Assembly (NCBI RefSeq): GCF_000980875.1
Contig: NZ_LAYO01000111.1
Span: forward strand, 124,001-188,000
DNA from: Leucobacter sp. Ag1
Lineage (GTDB): Bacteria > Actinomycetota > Actinomycetes > Actinomycetales > Microbacteriaceae
Reading direction: 5' to 3'
Length of the DNA stretch: 64,000 nt
Shown: positions 19,158-28,606 of the stretch, in pieces
Layout of the letters: every line of letters begins with the position of its first letter
Position numbering within the stretch: the stretch's first letter is position 1
Translations under genes and position numbers: made by a program
The notes under the pieces: generated by a model
Databases searched by the model: none
What the model was told of the DNA's origin: nothing
What the model saw: only the letters and a program-made list of their open reading frames with translations

Positions 19158-20192
19158 ATGATCACCGACACCCGAGTCGCGCCCGACCCCGCCTCGGGTA
19201 CCCCCGCGTCCCACGGGATCGACCGCGCTCGCCGCAGGAGCCCGTGGGGTGCGCTCGTCGCGGGGCTCATCGGACTGGTCGGGCTGTTGGTGCTGCTCTA
19301 TCCGAGCACGGCCGCCTGGTGGTCCCAGTACACCGAGTCCCAGGTGATCCAGCAGCTGAGCGGCTCCTCCGAGGGGACGCCGCGGAACGCGCTCGACGGT
19401 GAGCTGCAGCGGGCGCGCGCGTACAACTCGGCGCTCGTGGGCGGAGCGCTGCTCGCGCCGAACACGAACGTCCCCACCGGAACCGGGGTCGAGGGCGGAA
19501 CGGACCCCTACTCGGACCTGCTCCGTGCGGATGCCGACGGTGCGATGGGTCGGCTGCGGATCCCGGCGATCGCGGTGGACCTGCCGATCTACCACGGGAC
19601 TTCGGACGACACGCTCGCGCGAGGCGTCGGGCATCTCGAGGGAACGTCGCTTCCCGTCGGCGGCGAGTCCCAGCACTCCGTGCTGACCGCGCATCGGGGC
19701 CTCGCGAGCTCCGAACTCTTCACGAACCTCGACCGGCTGAAGGCCGGAGACACGTTCACCATCGAAGTGTTCGGCGAAGTCCTCTCGTACCGGGTGTTCG
19801 ATACCCGGGTCGTCGACCCGAGCGAGACCCGGACCCTGGCGCCGGTCTACGGGAAGGACCTCGTGACGCTCGTCACCTGCACGCCGCTCGGGATCAACAC
19901 CCAGCGGATCCTGGTGACGGGGGAGCGGATCTCCCCGACCCCCGTTGCTGACCTGGCTCGCGCCGGTGCGCGGCCCGATGTGCCGGGCTTCCCCTGGTGG
20001 GCGGCCGGGCTGCTGCTCGGGCTCACGGTCATCGGCGGCTATCTGTGGGGCGTCCTCCGCGGAGGACACGGAAGACGACCATCGCACGTCCAACCCCTGG
20101 CGGAAGGCGATGGCCCCGAGGATCGCGCGAATGCCGAGCTCGTTCGCTCGCGCACCTCGGTCGGCGGAAGGAGTCGTGCGTCGGAGCGGTGA
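19158..20192 (+). CDS. Class C sortase (pilus polymerase)
   Basis: 344 residues. It has an N-terminal membrane helix (about 31-49), a lid-like DPY motif at about 116-118, and a sortase core with catalytic His179 (LTAHRG), Cys241 (LVTCTPLG) and Arg250. A second membrane helix near 305-325 and a basic tail follow. The two-helix layout and lid are characteristic of pilus-polymerising class C enzymes. It cleaves the LPxTG-like signals of the two upstream proteins and links the subunits. Start ATG 19158 follows GGAGGAGGA. Confidence 0.93.
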   Translation: MITDTRVAPDPASGTPASHGIDRARRRSPWGALVAGLIGLVGLLVLLYPSTAAWWSQYTESQVIQQLSGSSEGTPRNALDGELQRARAYNSALVGGALLAPNTNVPTGTGVEGGTDPYSDLLRADADGAMGRLRIPAIAVDLPIYHGTSDDTLARGVGHLEGTSLPVGGESQHSVLTAHRGLASSELFTNLDRLKAGDTFTIEVFGEVLSYRVFDTRVVDPSETRTLAPVYGKDLVTLVTCTPLGINTQRILVTGERISPTPVADLARAGARPDVPGFPWWAAGLLLGLTVIGGYLWGVLRGGHGRRPSHVQPLAEGDGPEDRANAELVRSRTSVGGRSRASER

Positions 20193-20229
20193 GGCCTTCC
20201 CTCGCCGCTCCCACCGACCGGATTCCGCC

Positions 20230-20266
20230 GGTGCCGGGCTCGTGGTCCCCCTGCGAGTCCGGCACC
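20230..20266. terminator. Bidirectional terminator between sortase and serC
   Basis: Arms GGTGCCGG...CCGGCACC extended by CTCG/CGAG inside across one G-T pair, between convergent genes. Confidence 0.6.
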
Positions 20267-20278
20267 CGCCCGCCGGGT

Positions 20279-21397
20279 TCAGCCCAGGCGCTCGAGCACG
20301 TAGTCGATGCTCGCGGTGAGCGCGCGCACGTCGTCGGGCTCGATCGCGGTGAAGGTCGCGACGCGCAGCTGGTTGCGGCCCAGCTTGCGGTACGGCTCGG
20401 TGTCGACGATGCCGTTCGCGCGGAGCGCGGCCGAGATCGCGGACGCGTCCACCGAATCCTCGAAGTCGATCGTGACGACGACGTTCGAGCGGTGCGCGGG
20501 GTCCGCGACGAACGGGGTCGCGACCGAGGTGCGCTCGGCCCAGTCGTAGAGCACGGCTGCGGACTCGGCGGTGCGGGCAGCAGCCCATGCGAGGCCGCCG
20601 TTGGCGTTGATCCAGCGCACCTGCTCGTCCATCAGCGCCAGCGTCGAGAGCGCGGGGGTGTTGAGGGTCTGGTCCTTGCGCGAGTTCTCGATCGCGCCCG
20701 CCAGGTTCAGCGTCTCGGGGATGTAGCGGCCCGAGGCGGTGACCCGCTCGATCCGCTCGATCGCGGCCGGCGAGACGAGGGCGAACCAGATGCCGCCGTC
20801 GGAGGCGAAGTTCTTCTGCGGCGAGAAGTAGTAGACATCGGTCTCGCTCGCGTCGAAGTCGAGGCCGCCCGCGCCGCTCGTGGCGTCCACGACGGTCAGC
20901 GCGCCGGCGTCGCCGTGCACGCGCTTCACCTCGGCCATCACGCCGGTGGAGGTCTCGTTGTGGGGGTACGCGTAGACGTCGATGCCCTCGACGGCCTCGG
21001 CCTGCGCGCGCGAGCCGGCATCCGCGGTGCGCACGTCGGGATCCTGGAGGAACGGTGCGGCCTGGGCCGCCTTGGCGAACTTCGCACCGAACTCGCCGAA
21101 GGCGAGGTGCTGGCTGCGCTGCTCGATGAGCGAGTGGACGGCCGAATCCCAGAACGTGGTCGCTCCGCCGTTGGCGAGCAGGATCTCGTACCCCTCGGGC
21201 GCGCGGAACAGTTCCGCGAGGCCGGCGCGCACGCTGCCGACCAGGTTCTTCACGGGCGCCTGGCGGTGCGAGGTGCCGAGCACCCCGGGCTGCAGGGTGG
21301 CGAGGAAGTCGAGCTGTTCGGTGCGGACCTTCGAAGGGCCGCAACCGAAGCGACCATCGGCGGGCAGGAGCGAAACGGGGATCGTGATGTCGGCCAT
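20279..21397 (-). CDS. serC: Phosphoserine transaminase
   Basis: 372 residues, the short mycobacterial-type SerC. It converts 3-phosphohydroxypyruvate and glutamate to phosphoserine in serine biosynthesis. The N-terminal GRFGCGPSKVR, the phosphate-loop segment NGGATTFWDS and the PLP lysine (Lys195 in FSPQKNF) are visible. Start ATG 21397 is followed by ADITIPVSLL, typical of the family. It is transcribed divergently from the DtxR-like gene. Confidence 0.94.
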   Translation of the reverse strand: MADITIPVSLLPADGRFGCGPSKVRTEQLDFLATLQPGVLGTSHRQAPVKNLVGSVRAGLAELFRAPEGYEILLANGGATTFWDSAVHSLIEQRSQHLAFGEFGAKFAKAAQAAPFLQDPDVRTADAGSRAQAEAVEGIDVYAYPHNETSTGVMAEVKRVHGDAGALTVVDATSGAGGLDFDASETDVYYFSPQKNFASDGGIWFALVSPAAIERIERVTASGRYIPETLNLAGAIENSRKDQTLNTPALSTLALMDEQVRWINANGGLAWAAARTAESAAVLYDWAERTSVATPFVADPAHRSNVVVTIDFEDSVDASAISAALRANGIVDTEPYRKLGRNQLRVATFTAIEPDDVRALTASIDYVLERLG

Positions 21398-21504
21398 GAC
21401 GCGATTCTATCCGCGCACGGACACGGCCCGAGGCGTCGGAGACGCCGCATTGCACCGCGCTCATGTCATAGGCTGGAGGTCGCGAGCGACGAGGAGGAAT
21501 GCCG

Positions 21505-23639
<2,135 letters not shown>

Positions 23640-23715
23640 GGGATCGCGAGCACCACGGTCAATCACTGGTCAGGGGTGGTTTCCGCTGCCCGGAAGTGGA
23701 GCTTTTCGGGTCCGA

Positions 23716-23737
23716 AGTATCTCGATATCGAGATACT
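23716..23737. promoter_or_regulatory. 22-bp perfect palindrome, candidate operator
   Basis: AGTATCTCGAT followed directly by its reverse complement, in the gdhA-NlpC gap about 80 bp upstream of the NlpC promoter. The length and perfect symmetry suggest a dimeric regulator site. The regulator is unknown. Confidence 0.55.
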
Positions 23738-23813
23738 GCTGCGAGCTCGCGCTCTCGAATCCCCGCGGAATCACGCCATTCTTTCGCCATGTTCAGTCGG
23801 ATCGCAGCTCAGC

Positions 23814-23842
23814 GTGACAATTCCGTGATCTTGGGTTAGGCT
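23814..23842 (+). promoter_or_regulatory. Promoter of the NlpC/P60-like gene
   Basis: GTGACA (23814-23819), 17-nt spacer, TAGGCT (23837-23842). Transcription would start near 23849, giving a leader of about 60 nt. Confidence 0.7.
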
Positions 23843-23909
23843 GGTCGAGATTTTGGTCCAGACGGGCCGTACCTCGCAAGAGAACGATTACGTAAGGCAG
23901 ACACCACTC

Positions 23910-24650
23910 GTGACTCAGCACCCCGGCTCAGCTCAGACCCCCGGCACCGACGTGGCGATCGCAGCACCCGCTGCACGCCCCGCTCGTCCGGCGCGCAGGC
24001 GCCTCGTGCGCATGCTCGGCGCAGGCGTCGTCAGCGCGGGAATGGTCAGCGTGTTCGCTCTGCCTGCGTACGCGACTGACATCCAGACCGAGGGCTACCG
24101 CGCCCCCGCCGCGATCCAGGTGAACCAGGTGCTGACCACGGCCGACGCCGAGGGCGCCCTGCAGACCGAGGCACCGAGCACCGAGCTCGCCCCGGCCCCG
24201 AAGCCCGTCGTCCCCGCCAAGAAGGCCGACGACGCGACGACCGCGACCGTCGAGTCGGGCAACACGCAGACCGAGGCCCCGAAGCTTCCCGACATCCCCG
24301 CGGGTAAGGGCGCTGCCGGCCTCGTCGCCGCGGCTCGTGCCCAGATCGGTGTCAACCAGGACTGCACCGACCTCGTGCAGAACGCTCTCGCCGCGATCGG
24401 CATGTTCGAGCGTCGCGACCAGGGCGGTTACGACCTCGGCCCCATGGACTTCGGCCGCTTCGGCACCCAGGTCTCGCCCGACGCGGTCAAGTTCGGCGAC
24501 ATCATGATGCGCGGCGGCCACGTCGCCATCTACACCGGCGACGGCGTCAACCACCGTGCGGTGCACGGCGGCTTCGGGGGCAACCAGACGGTCGAGACCG
24601 ACGTGGACTCGAACCCGGGCAACTACGCGGTCATCATCCGCATCCCGTAA
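23910..24650 (+). CDS. Secreted NlpC/P60-like cell-wall hydrolase
   Basis: 246 residues. A long basic N-region and signal peptide (about 1-55, ending ALPAYA) export it. A Glu/Thr/Pro-rich linker leads to a C-terminal cysteine-peptidase domain with DCTDLVQ (nucleophile) and GHVAIYTG (histidine). Such C40-type enzymes cut peptidoglycan stem peptides. I chose GTG 23910; no ATG lies upstream of the signal region and TTG 23853 sits almost on the predicted transcription start. It is single-gene, with its own promoter and terminator. Confidence 0.78.
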   Translation: MTQHPGSAQTPGTDVAIAAPAARPARPARRRLVRMLGAGVVSAGMVSVFALPAYATDIQTEGYRAPAAIQVNQVLTTADAEGALQTEAPSTELAPAPKPVVPAKKADDATTATVESGNTQTEAPKLPDIPAGKGAAGLVAAARAQIGVNQDCTDLVQNALAAIGMFERRDQGGYDLGPMDFGRFGTQVSPDAVKFGDIMMRGGHVAIYTGDGVNHRAVHGGFGGNQTVETDVDSNPGNYAVIIRIP

Positions 24651-24670
24651 GCGGATCCAGAACCTTCGAC

Positions 24671-24703
24671 GTGAGGGGCGCGGCCATCGGCCGCGCCCCT
24701 CAC
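24671..24703 (+). terminator. Terminator after the NlpC/P60-like gene
   Basis: A 15-bp perfect stem (24671-24685 with 24689-24703), 3-nt loop, followed by GCGTTTCCC. Confidence 0.75.
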
Positions 24704-24754
24704 GCGTTTCCCGCGTCGCGTCGCCGGCGCGCAACCGGATAACATGGAAGCTCC

Positions 24755-24827
24755 GCCTCAGTAGCTCAGTGGATAGAGCACTTCTCTCCTAAAGAAGGTG
24801 TCGGAGGTTCGATTCCTCTCTGGGGCA
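24755..24827 (+). tRNA. tRNA-Arg (anticodon CCT)
   Basis: 73 nt without encoded CCA. The acceptor stem GCCTCAG/CTGGGGC pairs fully with one G-T. The anticodon stem CTTCT/AGAAG encloses loop CTCCTAA, so the anticodon is CCT. The T-arm GGAGG-TTCGATT-CCTCT is normal. The 3' end from 24808 is the prophage attachment core, and the tRNA remains intact after integration. Confidence 0.95.
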
Positions 24828-24828
24828 C
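24808..24828. other. attL core of the prophage
   Basis: 21 bp covering the T-arm and acceptor 3' end of tRNA-Arg, identical to 62379-62399. Bases just outside (left G versus right A; then TC versus CC) differ, which sets the core boundaries. Confidence 0.9.
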
Positions 24829-24837
24829 TCGGAGAAC

Positions 24838-24878
24838 GACCCCCGACTCGCCTAGAAAAAACTAGGGAGTCGGGGGTC
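24838..24878. terminator. Hairpin just inside attL
   Basis: Arms GACCCCCGACTC/GAGTCGGGGGTC (24838-24849 and 24867-24878) with inner CTAG/CTAG around an A6 loop, then TTCTGG. It can stop tRNA transcription rightwards and phage transcription leftwards. Confidence 0.6.
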
Positions 24879-24943
24879 TTCTGGCTTCTGCTGAGCGGGC
24901 CCTGCCCACGTTCTGCCCACACTCGTTTCGCCGAAACGACGAA

Positions 24944-24987
24944 AGCGCCCCCGCCGCCCAGCCGAGAGGCTGAGCAGCGGGGGCGCT
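24944..24987 (-). terminator. Terminator at the end of the phage late operon
   Basis: Stem AGCGCCCCCGC/GCGGGGGCGCT with an inner CAGCC-GAGA-GGCTG helix, directly downstream of the last late gene. Confidence 0.65.
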
Positions 24988-24997
24988 GATGGGAAGA

Positions 24998-25333
24998 TCA
25001 CGCGGGCGGCGAGCGAGGCGAGAGCGGGGAGCGCTTCGCTGCGAGACGGCGGGCTCGGCGCGTGCCGGGCTCTGGCGTATAGGTGGGATTCGTCGGATAG
25101 CCGAGCAGCCACCCGAACCATGCCCACCGCGTCGACAGCCACCGCACGGCGGCGTAGTACACCGCCGTGAGCACGGTCGTGAGCAGCAGCGTGAGCAGAT
25201 TCGCGGTCTGCTCGGTCAGGTTCAGTCCGGCGAGCGCGATCAGCGACAGCAGGTAGCCGACAGCGGTCGGCACGACCGTGCGCACGAGCGCGACGAGCAC
25301 GTCGCGTACCGTCTCCGGGGGATTCGTCGTCAT
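24998..25333 (-). CDS. Holin-like phage membrane protein
   Basis: 111 residues starting TTNPPETVRDVLVALV, with two hydrophobic helices (about 12-37 and 42-65) and a strongly basic C-terminal tail. It is the last gene of the late operon, overlaps the preceding membrane-protein gene by ATGA and lies beside the endolysin. That place and topology fit a class II holin; there is no family signature, so this is inference. Confidence 0.6.
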   Translation of the reverse strand: MTTNPPETVRDVLVALVRTVVPTAVGYLLSLIALAGLNLTEQTANLLTLLLTTVLTAVYYAAVRWLSTRWAWFGWLLGYPTNPTYTPEPGTRRARRLAAKRSPLSPRSPPA

Positions 25334-25767
25334 GGGGTGTCCTTTCGAGGATCGAGGGTGTGCTCGAGATGGTCGAGCTTGGTGTCGTGCTCGTCGATGC
25401 GCTCGACGGCCTCCTCGGCGTCGTCGAGGTGCTTCTCGAAGCGCTGCGCGAGCGCGCGCATCTCGCGGCCGCGCTCTACGTCGCGATCGTCGAGGCGGCC
25501 GACGTCGCGGCGGATACCGCGCACGTCGCCGATGATCGACGCGACCGCGCGCTCGATTCGGTCGACGGCTGCCCCGACGACACGACCTTCGTCGCGGACG
25601 ACGTCGAGGTCGTGCCGGAAGTTGGTGCCGTGGCTGTTCGTGACCTGCTCGTCGACGCGCTTCACGGTGCTGTGCTGGCGCGTAAGGATCGCGATCACGA
25701 CGCCCGACGCCGCCGTCGAGATGACGCCAAGCACGCCGATGATCGCGATCCACACGCCCTCGGTCAT
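25330..25767 (-). CDS. Phage membrane protein with coiled coil (DUF2746-like), lysis-associated
   Basis: 145 residues. One N-terminal membrane helix (VWIAIIGVLGVISTAASGVVIAIL) is followed by a long charged helical region with the heptad-like segment EEAVERIDEHDTKLDHLEHTL. This layout resembles the DUF2746-type proteins next to endolysins in many actinophages. It overlaps the endolysin stop by 4 bp. A holin partner, antiholin or spanin-like role is possible; none can be chosen from sequence. Confidence 0.55.
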   Translation of the reverse strand: MTEGVWIAIIGVLGVISTAASGVVIAILTRQHSTVKRVDEQVTNSHGTNFRHDLDVVRDEGRVVGAAVDRIERAVASIIGDVRGIRRDVGRLDDRDVERGREMRALAQRFEKHLDDAEEAVERIDEHDTKLDHLEHTLDPRKDTP

Positions 25768-26624
25768 GCTGCGGCGAAGGTGTAGGCGTCGGAGTCGAGC
25801 AAGGTGATCCGGGCGAGGCCGCCCTTGTTGCCCTGCGAGGCGTACACCGAGAGGTTGACGACGTCGTCGGCCGCGACCGAGCGCTGGAAGGTGCGCGTGG
25901 CCTGGATGAGTCCGTACTTGTCGGCGATGACGCGGTCAAGGTAGTGCGGGGAGCTCTTGCCGTCCCGCACGACCTCGTACCGGATCTCGATTACGTCGCC
26001 CGGTGCGAATTTCTCGCCGTAGACGTGGGCGCTGAGGACTGTCGGGCCGGCGGCCGCGACGAGGTCCCGCTTCTTGCCGCGCGTATCGCAGAGGTAGAGG
26101 CGCTGCTTGGGCGCGATCGGGCGCACCTCACGGTGCTCGTAGTGAAACGCCTTCACGGCATCCTCCTTCTTTGAGGTGGCTGGGCTCCGGAGTCGCCCGG
26201 GCTTGAGCGGGCGCGGGTCGACCCACGCGCCGCCGGACCATGCGCGGTCCCAACGGAGTTCCCAGTGACAGTGCGGACCGAGCGTGTACCCGGTGTTGCC
26301 CGAGAGGCCGATGTAGCCGCCAGCCTTCACCCGCTGGCCGACTCGCACGTCGATGCGGTTCATGTGCCCGTAGCGGGCGATCAGGCCGTCGTCGCGGCGG
26401 ATATCGACGGTGAGGCCCTCGCCGTTCGCGCGGACGCCGTTCATGACGCCGGCCGCGCCGTCGCCGCCAGCGAACACGATCTCGCCGTCGAAGCAGGCGC
26501 GCAGCGCGGTGTCCACCGGGACGCCGAAGTCGGTGCCGTAGTGCCACCAGCTCCCGCCGTCGCGCGGGCCCGGCCACTCGGTAACGAGCGCCGGATCGAG
26601 CGGATAGTAGAGGTCCGCCATCAT
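25764..26624 (-). CDS. M23-family peptidase endolysin
   Basis: 286 residues. An N-terminal LytM/M23 zinc peptidase domain (about 20-140) has ligands His28 and Asp32 (HYGTDFG) and the HxH pair 118/120 (GPHCHWEL). A C-terminal domain of ~120 residues (RPIAPKQRLYLCDTRGKK... SVAADDVVNLSVYASQGN) may bind the cell wall. It would cut peptidoglycan cross-bridges at lysis. ATG 26624 (ATGATG) overlaps the upstream stop. No separate amidase or lysozyme is present, so this is the only apparent endolysin. Confidence 0.85.
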   Translation of the reverse strand: MMADLYYPLDPALVTEWPGPRDGGSWWHYGTDFGVPVDTALRACFDGEIVFAGGDGAAGVMNGVRANGEGLTVDIRRDDGLIARYGHMNRIDVRVGQRVKAGGYIGLSGNTGYTLGPHCHWELRWDRAWSGGAWVDPRPLKPGRLRSPATSKKEDAVKAFHYEHREVRPIAPKQRLYLCDTRGKKRDLVAAAGPTVLSAHVYGEKFAPGDVIEIRYEVVRDGKSSPHYLDRVIADKYGLIQATRTFQRSVAADDVVNLSVYASQGNKGGLARITLLDSDAYTFAAA

Positions 26625-26887
26625 GCACCACCGGCGGTGGCGAGGAGCTGCACGGCGGCCAGGATCATCGCGTCGGTGATGACCGCCTCCGAGTCGCCGG
26701 GCGCTTCGACCCCCGCCTCGAGCGCGGAGGCGTAGGCGTCGTCCCAGCCGGGCGACGCCGAGAGGCTCCACATGTGCTCCGCGGCCCAGTCCGGAACCGC
26801 GCCGACACCCTGCGTCGCGGCGCACGCCTGCACGCGCTGCTGCAGGTCGAAGTCCTGCGCGAGGATCGCCTGTGTCCGATAGGTCAT
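26621..26887 (-). CDS. Hypothetical phage protein after tail genes
   Basis: 88 residues beginning TYRTQAILAQDFDLQQRVQACAATQG. No recognisable domain. It overlaps both neighbours by 3-4 bp between a tail-associated gene and the endolysin, so it is part of the late operon. Similar small proteins sit here in other actinophages; function unknown. Confidence 0.6.
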   Translation of the reverse strand: MTYRTQAILAQDFDLQQRVQACAATQGVGAVPDWAAEHMWSLSASPGWDDAYASALEAGVEAPGDSEAVITDAMILAAVQLLATAGGA

Positions 26888-27558
26888 GATGCCCCCTTGA
26901 AGCTGATCGGTGTGACGGTGAAGCCGGGGTAGTTGGTCGAATGGGTGCCGGTCTGGTCGCGCATCGAGCGCAGCGTGAACACCGTCGTGCCGGGCTCGAG
27001 GGTCACGAGTTTCCAGCCGACGATGTTCGAGTTCGCCCCGTTCGCGAACGGGGCGTGCGGGCCACCACCGCCCGCGATGCCGTTGCTGAACTGGTCGGCG
27101 TCGACGACGGTCGCGCCCGAGCAGGCGACACCGACGCGGGCATACCCGGCGCTCGCGTTGCCAGTCGCGCCGAAGTCGACGCGGCAGATGAGCCGCTTCG
27201 TTGTCGGGTTGACGACGGTGATCTTCGCGAGTCCGGGCACGTCCTGCCAGACACCGACCGCGGCCGTGATGCTCGCCCCCGCGGAGAGCTTCACGCTCTG
27301 CGGGTCCGGAAGGCGCAGCTCTCCGCCGGCCCGACCGAGCACGGTCGCCCGGCGACTCTGCATCGCAACGAGCACGCGATCACCGACGGCGAGGCCGCTC
27401 ACGAGCGACGAAGGCGTGCCATCGAGCGGCGCCGTATCTACGTCGAGCTGCACACGCAGCGGGACGGCCTGCGTCACCAGCCCCCAGCGCAGCCCGACCA
27501 TGTCGGCGACCTTCGCCGCAAGCTTCTCGACCACACGCAGCAGAGCATCGAGGTTCAC
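26884..27558 (-). CDS. Putative minor tail / baseplate-associated protein
   Basis: 224 residues. An N-terminal helix (NLDALLRVVEKLAAKVADMVG) is followed by a beta-rich part with an OB-like start (WGLVTQAVPLRVQLDVDTAP, GDRVLVAMQSRRATVLGRAGG). The latter recalls gp5/spike-type OB regions; this is a weak resemblance. GTG 27558 overlaps the upstream TGA and has GGAGGG upstream. It is preferred over GTG 27570. Confidence 0.55.
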   Translation of the reverse strand: MNLDALLRVVEKLAAKVADMVGLRWGLVTQAVPLRVQLDVDTAPLDGTPSSLVSGLAVGDRVLVAMQSRRATVLGRAGGELRLPDPQSVKLSAGASITAAVGVWQDVPGLAKITVVNPTTKRLICRVDFGATGNASAGYARVGVACSGATVVDADQFSNGIAGGGGPHAPFANGANSNIVGWKLVTLEPGTTVFTLRSMRDQTGTHSTNYPGFTVTPISFKGAS

Positions 27559-28601
27559 AGCTCCCTCCACTCCGCCTCAACCCACCCGTTGAACGTGAAG
27601 GTGTAGCGCATCGCCTGGACAGAAGCACGGCGCGCGGCTGCGCCCGACGGCGCGAAACTCACGACATCGTTCGGGTTCAGCGGAACGACGAAGTGCTGCA
27701 CAGACAGATGAGCCACCGCCGAGCGGGCGTCGCGCAGCAGCCGCGCGGCGAGAAGGTCGGCCGTCGCCTGCGAATCAACCTCGGCACCCTCGTCGATCAC
27801 CGGGATCTCGCGCCCCCGGTTCGGGATCGAGAACGGGTCGCGCGGGTCCAGGTTCCAGGCAGTGCCGACGATCGCGGGCTGCTCGCCATCGCCCTGACTG
27901 ACGACGATCGCGATGTTCGGGATCGACGAGAGATCCTGATCTCGGTCCCAGTCGGGCGAATGCACGGCACGCGCGCCGGCCGCGAAGTCGAACGCGCTCA
28001 ACCGGTCGCCGGGGTCGACGTAGGGCTCGATGCGGAACACCCCGGCCCCGTCGCACCACAGCGACCAGTACCCGATCGAGGAGAGCAGGTCGTTGATGAT
28101 CGTCAGATACGACGTCCCCGGCTTCCACACCATCGCCGAGCGCGTCACCGCCGTTGACGGAGAGACCGAGTAGCGGCGCTCGCCGCAGTCGTTGATGAGC
28201 TCGAGCACACGGTCGATGACTACGGCGCCGGCGGGCACCGAGTAGGTGCCCTTCACACTCGTCTCGTCGATGATCGCGAGCTTCCCGAGGAGGCCGACGT
28301 CGTAGACGAGCCGCTTCCCGCGGTAGCTCTCCTTCGGCGAGGAGAGCAGCATCGTCGCGACCGGCCACTCGGAGACGCCGGGGATGCCGGGATCGTAGGA
28401 GATCCGCACCCGGTGCGACAGCCAGTCGATCTCCTGCCCCATTTCCTCGATGGTGAGGTTGCCCGCGGCCCGGAGTCGCGTAGTCGCGTCGACGTCGACC
28501 CCGCCACCGGTCACACCGATGAGCTTGCGGAGCGGCTGATCGTCGCGGTTGAGGAGCGTGTAGCGCCATCGCGGCGCGCGTGGCCCGTGCAGGTCAGCCA
28601 T
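27555..28601 (-). CDS. Minor tail protein, tail-hub-like
   Basis: 348 residues starting ADLHGPRAPRWRYTLLNRDD. The composition and the placement after the FN3-like tail protein match actinophage minor tail proteins that build the tail tip. No catalytic motif is seen. ATG 28601 has GGGGGTG upstream; GTG 28610, overlapping the previous stop, is an alternative start. The downstream gene overlaps by GTGA. Confidence 0.6.
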   Translation of the reverse strand: MADLHGPRAPRWRYTLLNRDDQPLRKLIGVTGGGVDVDATTRLRAAGNLTIEEMGQEIDWLSHRVRISYDPGIPGVSEWPVATMLLSSPKESYRGKRLVYDVGLLGKLAIIDETSVKGTYSVPAGAVVIDRVLELINDCGERRYSVSPSTAVTRSAMVWKPGTSYLTIINDLLSSIGYWSLWCDGAGVFRIEPYVDPGDRLSAFDFAAGARAVHSPDWDRDQDLSSIPNIAIVVSQGDGEQPAIVGTAWNLDPRDPFSIPNRGREIPVIDEGAEVDSQATADLLAARLLRDARSAVAHLSVQHFVVPLNPNDVVSFAPSGAAARRASVQAMRYTFTFNGWVEAEWREL

Positions 28602-28606
28602 CGCCG

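Noticed and set aside
23640-23909. Possible c-di-AMP riboswitch upstream of the NlpC/P60-like gene
   Set aside because: Such riboswitches precede similar genes in actinobacteria. I could not find the conserved loops here, and the leader after the predicted start is only about 60 nt.
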